Shown here: positions 15,907-22,429 of the stretch, piece after piece
Layout: each line of letters opens with the position of its first letter
Numbering within the stretch: position 1 is the first letter of the stretch
From: Clostridia bacterium
Lineage (GTDB): Bacteria; Bacillota; Clostridia; Oscillospirales; CAG-272
NCBI GenBank assembly: GCA_017628755.1
Contig: JAGBYM010000008.1
Coordinates: 1-40,195 of the forward strand
Direction of reading: 5' to 3'
Length of the DNA stretch: 40,195 nucleotides
Made by a program: the position numbers and the translations under genes
Notes under the pieces: model-generated
Databases searched by the model: none
What the model saw: the letters and a program-made list of their open reading frames with translations, nothing else
What the model was told of the DNA's origin: nothing

Positions 15907-16118
15907 TTCGCACCGCCTTTCCTTTGTTCTTGTTTGTACTCCAAAAAACATTGGTGGCACAATACCTCGCCATTTTTGGTTTTGTGCATTTTCGCCCATT
16001 TTATTGCTTGTTGTTTGCTATGTACTTTTTCAGCCAAAGAGTCGGGGCAACATTCAGTATCGCCACACCTATCGCACTCAATCATATACTGTTTAACTCT
16101 GTATGAATATACACTCAT
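15903..16118 (-). CDS. Small zinc-binding protein (71 aa)
   Basis: Two cysteine pairs are visible: C-D-R-C-G-D-T-E-C-C-P near residue 15 and C-H-Q-C near residue 54, with a helix A-I-K-W-A-K-M-H between them. This is a treble-clef or zinc-ribbon pattern found in many small phage proteins that bind nucleic acid or RNA polymerase. It overlaps its neighbours by 4 bp on both sides. Its target is unknown. Confidence 0.7.
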   Translation of the reverse strand: MSVYSYRVKQYMIECDRCGDTECCPDSLAEKVHSKQQAIKWAKMHKTKNGEVLCHQCFLEYKQEQRKGGAK

Positions 16119-16429
16119 TCCTCGCCACCGCCTTTCTCGGTTGGGTGAATTGCGGCATAAGCTTCTTTAAGTGCCGATATTGCCTTTTCTCGTGCTTCTC
16201 TATATTCAGCTTTTTCAAAAAGATAATCGTCCTGCTCGATTCGTTCAATAATGCGATTTATACTATCTTCGTAATCGCAAGTCGGAATATATAATTCAAA
16301 AACAATTTTGTTTCCGTCCAAGCTCAATTCCAATGGGTCGCCCTCTTTTATACCGAGCATTCTCCTTGTTTCTTTTGGGATAACAATTCTCCCCAAATCG
16401 TCAATTCTTCTTATAATTCCTGTTTTCAT
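16115..16429 (-). CDS. AbrB/SpoVT-family transcriptional regulator
   Basis: This 104-aa protein opens with M-K-T-G-I-I-R-R-I-D-D-L-G-R-I-V-I-P-K-E-T-R-R, the signature of the swapped-hairpin AbrB DNA-binding domain, followed by L-G-I-K-E-G-D-P-L-E-L. The C-terminal half is an acidic helix that may mediate oligomerisation. The strong GGAAAGGAGCG site suggests good expression. It is likely a transition-state type regulator of early genes or of host genes. Confidence 0.88.
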   Translation of the reverse strand: MKTGIIRRIDDLGRIVIPKETRRMLGIKEGDPLELSLDGNKIVFELYIPTCDYEDSINRIIERIEQDDYLFEKAEYREAREKAISALKEAYAAIHPTEKGGGEE

Positions 16430-16785
16430 TTCTCGCTCCTTTCCTTTAGTGCCTGTTCTGCTTCTTCTATTGTGAGGAATATGTGTTTTCCGATGTCTTC
16501 CTCTACCATTTCAAACACCCACTTGCTACGCAAATTTGTAAATCTTATTTTAAGAGTTCCGTCCGCCTTTTGCATTATGGAAGAAACTCGGCACTCATCG
16601 GCTTTGTTCAGATAATAACAAGGCTCGAAGCAAGTCTGTCCCAATCTCACAGGCGGCGCAATCACGCCGTTGCCAAGAAGATAGTCGGCAAGTTTATCAG
16701 CATTCGAAATACGAGGACCGCTCAATCCTTCTTGCTCTATTCTCCACGGCATTTTTTTGATTAACTCTGTCAATCTATCTTTCAT
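16426..16785 (-). CDS. Hypothetical early protein (119 aa)
   Basis: The N-terminus L-T-E-L-I-K-K-M-P and A-D-K-L-A-D-Y-L-L-G-N-G-V-I-A-P-P-V resemble the first part of small proteins common in Clostridia prophages. The C-terminal I-F-L-T-I-E-E-A-E-Q-A-L-K is another recurrent element of that group. It has an AGGAGG site and 4-bp overlaps with both neighbours. It has no catalytic motif that I recognise. Confidence 0.65.
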   Translation of the reverse strand: MKDRLTELIKKMPWRIEQEGLSGPRISNADKLADYLLGNGVIAPPVRLGQTCFEPCYYLNKADECRVSSIMQKADGTLKIRFTNLRSKWVFEMVEEDIGKHIFLTIEEAEQALKERSEK

Positions 16786-17003
16786 TTATTCCTCCTGTCC
16801 CTTACTTGTTTCCTTTCTGCCGCCCTTTTCAAGCCCCTTGGAAGCGGCATTTGCTCTCTTGTCCACATATTCTTTTGCCGATTAAATTCTCTGCGTGATT
16901 CGGCAAACGCCTTGTATTCTTCGCAATACGCGTGGCAATTCGGCTCGGCGCTCCGCCTCGGGCAATCCCTGCGGCAAGGGTTGTCAACGGGAAACGCACT
17001 CAT
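16782..17003 (-). CDS. Cys-rich putative zinc-binding protein (73 aa)
   Basis: Starting at ATG 17003 with CGGAGAAACA, the protein has four clustered Cys residues (N-P-C-R-R-D-C-P, then N-C-H-A-Y-C-E-E-Y) likely to hold one zinc. A very basic C-terminus follows (L-K-R-A-A-E-R-K-Q-V-R-D-R-R). Small proteins of this kind recur in Bacillota phage early operons and probably bind nucleic acid. Confidence 0.62.
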   Translation of the reverse strand: MSAFPVDNPCRRDCPRRSAEPNCHAYCEEYKAFAESRREFNRQKNMWTREQMPLPRGLKRAAERKQVRDRRNK

Positions 17004-17190
17004 TGTTTCTCCGTTCCTCGCAAGCATTCACTATCGCCGCATACTGTTTGGCGTTGCGCTCGGATTCAAATATTGCTATGTGTGCAACAGCATCCTCACA
17101 GATGTTTCCTGTTAAAACCTCATAAGCTCCAATCCAATCACTGGGGCGCACGCTCCAGCGCCCCTTGTCCGTCCTGTTTACTACCAACAT
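16984..17190 (-). CDS. Hypothetical early protein (68 aa)
   Basis: The start at 17190 (MLVVNRTDK) is favoured by GAAAGGGGCAGAT; an ATG at 17220 would overlap SSB by 13 bp. The sequence has a beta-rich first half (K-G-R-W-S-V-R-P-S-D-W) and a helical second half (E-S-E-R-N-A-K-Q-Y-A-A-I-V-N-A-C). It overlaps the next gene by 20 bp. No family is recognised. Confidence 0.55.
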   Translation of the reverse strand: MLVVNRTDKGRWSVRPSDWIGAYEVLTGNICEDAVAHIAIFESERNAKQYAAIVNACEERRNNECVSR

Positions 17191-17207
17191 ATCTGCCCCT
17201 TTCCCCG

Positions 17208-17618
17208 TCAGAACGGGCAATCGTCATCTTCCGAATATTCCTCAAAATGCGGCTCTGCTTCTGTTGCAACGGAGATCTCCGCATTGTCGTTTTTGCCGTC
17301 AACGAACAACGCTTCGTCTACGATCACTTCCGTTGCGTAGCGTTTCTGTCCGTTCTGATCCTGCCAATCACGCACTTGGATATTGCCCACAATGCAAAGG
17401 GATGAGCCTTTTTTGAAATAGCGGCTGATAAATTCCCCAGTCTGACGCCAAGCAACGCAGTTTATAAAGTCCGCCTGCTGTTCCCTGCCTTTAATCGGCT
17501 TGCGATTCACCGCAAGAGTGAACGAACATACGGAAACACCGCTTGTTGTCTGCTTGAGTTCCGGATCAGCTATAAGTCTGCCGCCGAGTATTGTTTTGTT
17601 GATGTTGAAATTAGCCAT
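17208..17618 (-). CDS. ssb: Single-stranded DNA-binding protein
   Basis: This 136-aa protein has the OB-fold start N-K-T-I-L-G-G-R-L-I-A-D-P-E-L-K, then F-T-L-A-V-N-R, F-I-N-C-V-A-W-R-Q-T, the K-K-G-S-S-L-C-I-V-G turn and R-Y-A-T-E-V-I-V-D. It ends in the acidic tip D-D-D-C-P-F that recruits partner proteins. It protects single-stranded DNA during replication and recombination and works with the annealing protein of the same operon. Confidence 0.95.
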   Translation of the reverse strand: MANFNINKTILGGRLIADPELKQTTSGVSVCSFTLAVNRKPIKGREQQADFINCVAWRQTGEFISRYFKKGSSLCIVGNIQVRDWQDQNGQKRYATEVIVDEALFVDGKNDNAEISVATEAEPHFEEYSEDDDCPF

Positions 17619-17925
17619 AATTATTTTCTCCTTTTATGTAAATTAATTTTTCTTCGTCCCAATCGGGATATTTGCTTTGTAAATATTTTTTGAAAAACTT
17701 CCGCATCTTCGGGCGTTCCGTTGATTGGTCATATCGCAGATGGCAAGTCCAGCAAAGAGTGAGTATGTTTTCCTCAATGCCTAAACCGCCTTTGCTTCGG
17801 GGGATATAGTGTGCAACGGGATCGCCCCGCTTTGCACACCATACACACGCACATCCGTCTCGCTCCCAAACAGCTTCTTTTACCCGTGTGGGTATACTCA
17901 CCGCCTTAGTTCGCTCCGACTTCAT
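17611..17925 (-). CDS. HNH endonuclease-like protein
   Basis: The start at 17925 (MKSERTKAV) gives a 4-bp ATGA overlap with the upstream gene; ATG 17937 is an alternative. The 104-aa protein has C-V-W-C-A-K, then A-H-Y-I-P-R-S-K-G-G-L-G, N-I-L-T-L-C-W-T-C-H, the standard zinc-bound HNH layout. In an early operon beside SSB it may act in recombination or as a phage nuclease. It differs from the homing HNH at 11.9 kb. Confidence 0.8.
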   Translation of the reverse strand: MKSERTKAVSIPTRVKEAVWERDGCACVWCAKRGDPVAHYIPRSKGGLGIEENILTLCWTCHLRYDQSTERPKMRKFFKKYLQSKYPDWDEEKLIYIKGENNYG

Positions 17926-18416
17926 ACCTTGCCCCATTCTTCCAAAAGCAGAGACTTCTCACGCTCCGATATAACCTCAATATCGAGATTCTTCGCTTCG
18001 TCAATAATGCCGTCAATCAATATGCTCATTTCTTGCGTGTCATAGTTTGACGAGCCCACAAACACCCTATAATACTGTGCCTTTTCCTCGGGCGGCAAGC
18101 TCTCGTGTATCTCCCAATACTTCGTAGATCGCTCGAATTTGCTCCTATGGCTGTTCGGGATTTTACAAACGAATTGCTGTCCGTATTTGTGGAGCATATC
18201 AATATAAACCTCGTCTTTGTCTGCCCTCAATACGTTGGCTATCTCGCCAATCAAACGCCAAGCGTAAGCATTTGCATCGTTGCTCCGCTTCTTTCGCCGT
18301 CTGACTATCTCATAATCGCCAGCCTTGAAATTGTATGCCCACCTACGTATCTCGGTAAAATCCGTTGATCTTAGGCACAGCTCGTCCCCGGCAACGCGGC
18401 ATTCCGTTATTTTCAT
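17922..18416 (-). CDS. NinB-like recombination-associated protein (candidate)
   Basis: This 164-aa protein has the segment R-R-R-K-K-R-S-N-D-A-N-A-Y-A-W-R-L-I-G-E-I-A, which resembles the R-S-x-x-Q-N-x-x-W core of NinB-type proteins, and then D-E-V-Y-I-D-M-L-H-K-Y-G. In lambda-like phages NinB acts in recombination alongside SSB and annealing proteins, the same context as here. The similarity is from memory, so the name is tentative. Confidence 0.5.
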   Translation of the reverse strand: MKITECRVAGDELCLRSTDFTEIRRWAYNFKAGDYEIVRRRKKRSNDANAYAWRLIGEIANVLRADKDEVYIDMLHKYGQQFVCKIPNSHRSKFERSTKYWEIHESLPPEEKAQYYRVFVGSSNYDTQEMSILIDGIIDEAKNLDIEVISEREKSLLLEEWGKV

Positions 18417-18420
18417 ACCC

Positions 18421-18966
18421 TCACGCCTTTACGTCGAATACGCCCGCTACTTCCGATACCGCAACACCCGACACAATCTCTCCCGTGGCATCGTATATAA
18501 CGGCATCACCGACGATCTTCATATTCTTTTTTATCTGCCCCCACTCCACGCTCTGTTCCGTCTTTACGTATTCGGGAGCATTGGTCTTGCACCATTCAAG
18601 GAAAACGCCCTTGTCCTGTTCCATTTTCTGCGTGGGCTTCTTGAAAACGAGCTTGCCCGAAAGGAGCTGGTAGCTCTCCTGTGTCTTGGTTTCCTTGTGC
18701 TCTACCGTCTTGAAATACTCGCTCAGCTTAAAGAGAAGATATGACGTGTCGTTCTCATATCGCTTGTCAATATCCTCCTGTGTGCGGTCAAGGCGTTCTC
18801 TCTCCGCATCAACTAAAGCCGTAAGGCGATCTCTTTCCTTTTTAGCGGCAAGCACCTTTTTGAGCGCCCATTCTGCCGCTTCGTCTGTATCTATAGTGAA
18901 CTCTGCCGTTTCTTCGGCTCTCATTTCTTCCTCTAATTCGGCTTCAAAAATTTCGTTATCTATCAT
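18421..18966 (-). CDS. Gam-like host-nuclease inhibitor
   Basis: This 181-aa protein has an acidic start, then D-E-A-A-E-W-A-L-K-K-V-L-A-A-K-K-E-R and a long helix with several Arg residues, followed by S-Y-Q-L-L-S-G-K-L-V-F-K-K-P. This is the layout of the Mu Gam family, which binds DNA ends and blocks host exonucleases. It is next to the annealing protein, like the bet-gam grouping of recombineering operons. The ribosome binding site is AAAGGAG. Confidence 0.72.
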   Translation of the reverse strand: MIDNEIFEAELEEEMRAEETAEFTIDTDEAAEWALKKVLAAKKERDRLTALVDAERERLDRTQEDIDKRYENDTSYLLFKLSEYFKTVEHKETKTQESYQLLSGKLVFKKPTQKMEQDKGVFLEWCKTNAPEYVKTEQSVEWGQIKKNMKIVGDAVIYDATGEIVSGVAVSEVAGVFDVKA

Positions 18967-18978
18967 CGTGTTTCTCCT

Positions 18979-19557
18979 TTATCCTAAATCTGCAAGTAAA
19001 TCGATGTACACATCGTCGGTAGTGTTCTTGTCAAGGTGGTGTTTTTGGGCAAATTCCGTTGCATCAATGCCTTTTTCCTTGAGCTTTGCTATAAGTTTCT
19101 GTCTCGGTGTAAGCTCCGCAGGAACAGCCGTATATTTCGTTCTGCCGTCTTGCCAATATACATCCGCTCCCATTCCGAGAGCCTTGCAAGCAACGGATAT
19201 AGCATCGGTCAAAGCCATTTTGAAGCACTCGTCGCTTGTGTATAAGCCCGCATTTTCTTTCGCCACGAACGTGCTTCCACCCGTGCCTTGAATGGCATCG
19301 CTCCATTGTCCGTCTACCTTTACGAACAAATCTATATCAACAAAGGCACAAACAACGCCGTTTGCTCCTTCCTCTATTCGCTTGTCGGTGATCGTGTATT
19401 TCCAACCGATACCGCATATACCGAACTCCTCTGTCAGCATCTTTATACGCCACATCGGGTTTATATCTGTCATACCTTTGAGTCTGCCCGCCTTAATGTC
19501 TTTCTGTGCTTCTTTCGGCACAAGTGCGAATTTATTGTATAAAGCCAAATTACTCAT
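18979..19557 (-). CDS. Rad52-like single-strand annealing protein
   Basis: This 192-aa protein contains N-P-M-W-R-I-K-M-L-T-E-E-F-G-I-C-G-I-G-W-K-Y, G-G-S-T-F-V-A-K-E-N, and A-L-T-D-A-I-S-V-A-C-K-A-L-G-M-G-A-D-V-Y, which match the DUF1071/Sak-like annealing proteins of Bacillota phages. These pair complementary single strands during recombination and replication. Its SSB and Gam-like neighbours support the role. The exact subfamily is uncertain. Confidence 0.72.
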   Translation of the reverse strand: MSNLALYNKFALVPKEAQKDIKAGRLKGMTDINPMWRIKMLTEEFGICGIGWKYTITDKRIEEGANGVVCAFVDIDLFVKVDGQWSDAIQGTGGSTFVAKENAGLYTSDECFKMALTDAISVACKALGMGADVYWQDGRTKYTAVPAELTPRQKLIAKLKEKGIDATEFAQKHHLDKNTTDDVYIDLLADLG

Positions 19558-19571
19558 TTTTCACTCCTTAT

Positions 19572-20117
19572 TTATAATTCATTTCCCCAACAGTCCCACC
19601 CGTCCTCACGTTCGCGTGCGAACAATTCAATACGTGGAATGTTGCCCATAAGCTCTACTATTCTTTGTCTTGCGACATCTGGTTTTTTGCTGTGCTTTTC
19701 TCTTTGGATTTGAATAACCGAGGAAACTTTGTTATTCACCCTCCGAGGATAATTGCCTTTGGTGAATATCAAGCATACTTCCGCGTTGCTTCTCGTCCAA
19801 AAACCAAGCCCAAAGAATGGACTTTGATCTTTGTTGAGTTTTACCCAAGTGAAAGCGGCTGTCCTGTACTTGAAGCCCCAAGCTTTCGCAACCTTAAAAC
19901 AAGCTTCTAACTGCGGATATGTAGTCCACATAAACAAAACCGCATCGTCCGCAATTCTCTGTATCGGAAGCTTGCATATTTCTTCCGTTTTCATTGTTGG
20001 ATAGTGGTCAACCGCAAGCCCTTGAAAATTTTTATTCTTTCCACCGCCATATTTCCACGGTGGATCTGCGTAAATTATGTTGTACTTCTTATCCGTGGTA
20101 AAAATATCAACTTTCAT
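19572..20117 (-). CDS. MT-A70 family adenine DNA methyltransferase
   Basis: The start at 20117 (MKVDIFTTD) is preferred; the longer frame to 20207 runs through the 43-aa gene upstream. The catalytic D-P-P-W is at residues 18-21, followed by M-W-T-T-Y-P-Q-L, L-G-F-W-T-R-S-N-A-E-V-C-L-I-F-T-K-G and K-P-D-V-A-R-Q-R-I-V-E-L-M-G, all typical of MT-A70. With no partner restriction enzyme it is an orphan methylase, probably protecting phage DNA or marking it for regulation. Confidence 0.88.
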   Translation of the reverse strand: MKVDIFTTDKKYNIIYADPPWKYGGGKNKNFQGLAVDHYPTMKTEEICKLPIQRIADDAVLFMWTTYPQLEACFKVAKAWGFKYRTAAFTWVKLNKDQSPFFGLGFWTRSNAEVCLIFTKGNYPRRVNNKVSSVIQIQREKHSKKPDVARQRIVELMGNIPRIELFAREREDGWDCWGNEL

Positions 20118-20125
20118 TCTTACCC

Positions 20126-20257
20126 TTAGCCTTTTGGTATTTTCTTCGGTGTTTCGATTTCTTTGAGTTTCTGCTCTGCTTGCTTGAGTCGCCACTCCAA
20201 AACGCACATCTTCTCAACAAGAGCCTCGATGATCTTTTCGTATGTTTCCTTTTCCAT
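20126..20257 (-). CDS. 43-aa coiled-coil peptide
   Basis: The ATG at 20257 has an AAAGGAACGAGGAT site. The frame is one charged heptad-like helix (Y-E-K-I-I-E-A-L-V-E-K-M, L-E-W-R-L-K-Q-A-E-Q-K-L-K) ending P-K-K-I-P-K-G. It lies exactly between the helicase loader candidate and the methylase with a short gap on both sides. It may be an accessory subunit of a neighbour. Confidence 0.55.
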   Translation of the reverse strand: MEKETYEKIIEALVEKMCVLEWRLKQAEQKLKEIETPKKIPKG

Positions 20258-20280
20258 ATCCTCGTTCCTTTCTTTTGTCC

Positions 20281-20856
20281 TTATGTTAATAATTTATTGT
20301 TTGCACCACCGGGAAGAAGCTCGGCAATCTGCAAATACTCTTGCCGCTTGGCAATAATCGGGGCTGATTTCATAAACCGCGACTTTTCAAAGCTCAGGTC
20401 CGCTTCGTCGCATTCTGCCATTCTCATAAGCTCGCCCTTTGAGCCAACGTACATTTTCAGCTTTTCGTCGAGACCGTCCCAGATCGCTTGCACCTTGTCT
20501 CTCGCGTTGTCGCCCTCGCTCTTGCCGTTGCTCTGAATAGCCGTGAAGCGAAAGTAATATACCAACCGCCCCGTTTCGTGAATTGCTTTCGCAAGCTCCG
20601 CCCACAGCTCCTCGTCCGTCGGCTCGCTTGCCATGTTCAAAGCCCTCACTTGCTCCAATACGTCCGCTGGTGTCGGCGGGGTTTTGCACACTTTAAGGCT
20701 CTGCATAAACGCAACCTCTGTCACCTCGTCGGGAATATCCTTGAGCAGAAATGCCCACGTTTTCGCAAGCGTTACGCTGTCGGCATCTTTTGAATAATAA
20801 GGATAGATTGTTTTTATCGCGGCAATAATCTCCGCAATCTTCTTTGCACTTGCCAT
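20281..20856 (-). CDS. G39P-like helicase loader (candidate)
   Basis: This 191-aa protein starts with an I-A-E-I-I-A-A-I-K-T-I-Y-P-Y-Y helix, then W-A-F-L-L-K-D-I-P-D-E-V and F-M-Q-S-L-K-V-C-K-T-P-P-T-P-A-D-V-L, similar to the G39P-type loader/inhibitor of replicative helicase. The C-terminal half contains a basic region and ends A-N-N-K-L-L-T. It follows the HTH initiator gene by one base, the usual order initiator then loader. Confidence 0.62.
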   Translation of the reverse strand: MASAKKIAEIIAAIKTIYPYYSKDADSVTLAKTWAFLLKDIPDEVTEVAFMQSLKVCKTPPTPADVLEQVRALNMASEPTDEELWAELAKAIHETGRLVYYFRFTAIQSNGKSEGDNARDKVQAIWDGLDEKLKMYVGSKGELMRMAECDEADLSFEKSRFMKSAPIIAKRQEYLQIAELLPGGANNKLLT

Positions 20857-21531
20857 TTACTCACTCTCCTTTACAAACTCAGCCAAGCCACTCATAAAGC
20901 GGTCATACTCGCTCTGCGACTTTTGCTGTGTCGGTTGTGCTTGACCCGTGCCGTTCTGCTCCCAAGTACGCACCGCCGCTTTCCAATCTTTCATAGGATT
21001 TCTCCCGACTTTCCAACCAACAGCGGAGTAATGGTCGTACCACTTTTCAGCAATTACGCCCTTGTTCCGTTCTTCGCAATAGGCTCGCACTTCTTCAAGA
21101 GAGGGAGGAATAAAGCGTGTGCGTGTCGGCTTGTCCGACTTACTTACATATTCACTTGTATTATTCAATGTATTATTAAAAGATGTATTATTATCCTTAA
21201 TAATTTTGTTAATAGGGGTATTAACATTTTTGTTAATAGGGTCATAACAAATTTGTATATACCTATTATCAATTTGATTAGTACCCTCTTTATAGATAAT
21301 CTGACTCGTTATATACCCTCTGCTTACAAGTAGATTGATCCACCTTGATATTGTTATAGGCGACACATTATACAAGTCGGCAAAATATCTATTACTCGCC
21401 CAACAATACCCCTCTGCGTTACACAAGGCTGTTATCTCACCATACAAGAGCTTTGCGTTTGGCGGTAAGCTTTCGTCATACCTTATGTTCGCAGGAATCA
21501 CGGCGTAATATGATTTTTTGCTGTCCGTCAA
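20857..21531 (-). CDS. HTH replication initiator
   Basis: This 224-aa protein begins at a TTG with an AGGAGAG site. Its N-terminus (S-Y-Y-A-V-I-P-A-N-I-R-Y-D, N-A-K-L-L-Y-G-E-I-T-A-L) and winged-helix N-V-S-P-I-T-I-S-R-W-I-N-L-L-V-S-R-G-Y-I match phage replication initiator HTH domains. The C-terminus W-Y-D-H-Y-S-A-V-G-W-K-V-G-R-N-P-M-K-D-W matches DnaD-like or initiator C-terminal segments. The AT-rich Asn-rich linker carries direct repeats that may be the replication origin. Confidence 0.78.
   Translation of the reverse strand: MTDSKKSYYAVIPANIRYDESLPPNAKLLYGEITALCNAEGYCWASNRYFADLYNVSPITISRWINLLVSRGYITSQIIYKEGTNQIDNRYIQICYDPINKNVNTPINKIIKDNNTSFNNTLNNTSEYVSKSDKPTRTRFIPPSLEEVRAYCEERNKGVIAEKWYDHYSAVGWKVGRNPMKDWKAAVRTWEQNGTGQAQPTQQKSQSEYDRFMSGLAEFVKESE
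21157..21241. repeat. Candidate origin: iteron-like direct repeats in initiator gene
   Basis: TGTATTATT occurs at 21157, 21169 and 21184, and TTTTGTTAATAGGG occurs at 21204 and 21228, in a very AT-rich stretch inside the initiator gene. They encode N-N-T and P-I-N-K repeats in the protein linker. In phage lambda the origin also lies inside gene O. The repeats are seen directly; origin function is inference. Confidence 0.45.
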
Positions 21532-21628
21532 TTACACTGTCTCTCCTCTCTGCCTTGATCGTAATCTTCACTCCGTGCTTCTCGGAGAGAATTTCACTCA
21601 AGGCTTTTGTAAATCTTTCGATGTTCAT
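21476..21628 (-). CDS. 50-aa early protein starting MNIERFTKAL
   Basis: The frame from ATG 21628 with AAAAGGAGAAG upstream reads M-N-I-E-R-F-T-K-A-L-S-E-I-L-S-E-K-H-G-V-K-I-T-I-K, a pattern I recall as the start of small phage proteins in this position. The second half is basic and overlaps the initiator start by 56 bp in a different frame. It is the first gene after the Cro-like gene and is probably under the same control. Confidence 0.6.
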   Translation of the reverse strand: MNIERFTKALSEILSEKHGVKITIKAERRDSVIDGQQKIILRRDSCEHKV

Positions 21629-21651
21629 TTTTGTTTCTTCTCCTTTTCCCA

Positions 21652-21668
21652 ATTAGCTTAAAGCTAAT
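21652..21668. promoter_or_regulatory. Operator palindrome ATTAGC-N5-GCTAAT (copy downstream of Cro-like gene)
   Basis: ATTAGCTT-A-AAGCTAAT is an 8-bp perfect inverted repeat around one base. The same half-sites and spacing occur in the switch region at 21897-21913. It lies between the Cro-like gene and the first early gene, so a repressor bound here could block early transcription as a second level of control. Confidence 0.65.
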
Positions 21669-21684
21669 AAGAGTGTAAAAAAAA

Positions 21685-21879
21685 TTAGGCGAGAAAGTTT
21701 ATGAAATCATAACTCACGCCATAAACTCTGCAAATGTTTTCAATTTGCGGCTGGTCGGGGTAGGTCTTGCCCGTTTCCCAATTTGAAAGCGTTTTTTGAC
21801 TTACGCCTAATTCCTTTGCGGCTTCCTCTTGGGATAGCTTGGCATTAATTCTTATAGATTTAAGGGTCATTTTTTCCAT
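21685..21879 (-). CDS. Cro-like XRE repressor (64 aa)
   Basis: The ATG at 21879 has GGGAGGTGAG at proper distance. The HTH reads L-S-Q-E-E-A-A-K-E-L-G-V-S-Q-K-T-L-S-N-W-E-T-G-K, followed by Y-P-D-Q-P-Q-I-E-N-I-C-R-V-Y-G-V. It is a minimal single-domain repressor transcribed away from the CI-like gene, the Cro position of a lambdoid switch, and it leads the early operon. Its likely targets are the ATTAGC-N5-GCTAAT operators around it. Confidence 0.85.
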   Translation of the reverse strand: MEKMTLKSIRINAKLSQEEAAKELGVSQKTLSNWETGKTYPDQPQIENICRVYGVSYDFINFLA

Positions 21880-21896
21880 TTTCTCACCTCCCTTCA

Positions 21897-21913
21897 ATTA
21901 GCCGAAAGCTAAT
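21897..21913. promoter_or_regulatory. Operator palindrome ATTAGC-N5-GCTAAT (copy in switch region)
   Basis: ATTAGC-CGAAA-GCTAAT, extendable to AATTAGC and GCTAATT arms, lies at the predicted start of the cro transcript. It shares half-sites and spacing with the copy at 21652-21668. A further half-site GCTAAT is at 21917-21922. Confidence 0.7.
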
Positions 21914-21923
21914 TATGCTAATT

Positions 21924-21952
21924 ATTCTATCATTTCAAATTATGTTTGTCAA
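21924..21952 (-). promoter_or_regulatory. Promoter for Cro-like gene and early operon
   Basis: On the minus strand TTGACA (21952-21947), a 17-base spacer and TAGAAT (21929-21924) form a near-consensus sigma-A promoter. Transcription should begin near 21917, within the operator cluster, and read through the Cro-like gene into the early operon. Confidence 0.78.
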
Positions 21953-21967
21953 TAGCTTTTAGCAAAT
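21951..21967. promoter_or_regulatory. Degenerate operator AATAGC-N5-GCAAAT
   Basis: AATAGC-TTTTA-GCAAAT matches the operator pattern with one change in each half-site and the same spacing. It overlaps the -35 edge of the early promoter and lies between the two divergent promoters, a place where a bound repressor could act on both. Confidence 0.5.
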
Positions 21968-21982
21968 ATTTTTCTTTTTCCA

Positions 21983-22011
21983 TTGACTTTTTGGCTAATC
22001 GGGTGTAAAAT
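21983..22011 (+). promoter_or_regulatory. Promoter for CI-like repressor
   Basis: TTGACT (21983-21988), a 17-base spacer and TAAAAT (22006-22011) form a strong sigma-A promoter reading toward the repressor gene at 22043. An operator half-site GCTAAT (21994-21999) lies in its spacer, consistent with control by the Cro-like protein or by the repressor itself. Confidence 0.78.
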
Positions 22012-22042
22012 ATTTCTGAAACAGGACAAAGGAGGTGGCACA

Positions 22043-22429
22043 ATGGCAACTTGGTCGAGGTCAGTTTTTGCTAACAACTTAAAGCATTATATGGAAAGAA
22101 AAGGGGTATCCCAAAAAGAACTTTCCGAGATTATTGGCGTATCCGCTCCAACACTAAACGAATGGATAAAAGCTAAAAAATATCCTCGCATTGATAAAGT
22201 GGAAAAGCTCGCCAATTATTTCGGCTGTTTGAAAAGCGATCTGATTGAGGAAAAAACTGAGAAACAACGAGAGGTACAAAAAAAGAATGATATCCTTTCG
22301 GACATCATTCTAAAGTTAAAGGAAGATAAAGAGCTTCTTGATACAGTAGACAAGTTATCAAAGCTCGATACTGAAAAGCAAATTGCCGTTAAGAACGTGA
22401 TAGATGCTTTTTCAAAAGTCGATAAATAA
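22043..22429 (+). CDS. CI-like XRE repressor of lysogeny (128 aa)
   Basis: ATG 22043 follows a perfect AAAGGAGGTG. The N-terminal HTH reads V-S-Q-K-E-L-S-E-I-I-G-V-S-A-P-T-L-N-E-W-I-K, with K-Y-P-R-I-D-K-V-E-K-L-A-N-Y-F-G after it. The C-terminal 60 residues are charged helices (I-L-K-L-K-E-D-K-E-L-L-D-T-V-D-K-L) likely to form the dimer; no LexA-type peptidase motif is present, so induction must be indirect. It is divergent from the Cro-like gene, as expected for a lysogeny repressor. Confidence 0.85.
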   Translation: MATWSRSVFANNLKHYMERKGVSQKELSEIIGVSAPTLNEWIKAKKYPRIDKVEKLANYFGCLKSDLIEEKTEKQREVQKKNDILSDIILKLKEDKELLDTVDKLSKLDTEKQIAVKNVIDAFSKVDK

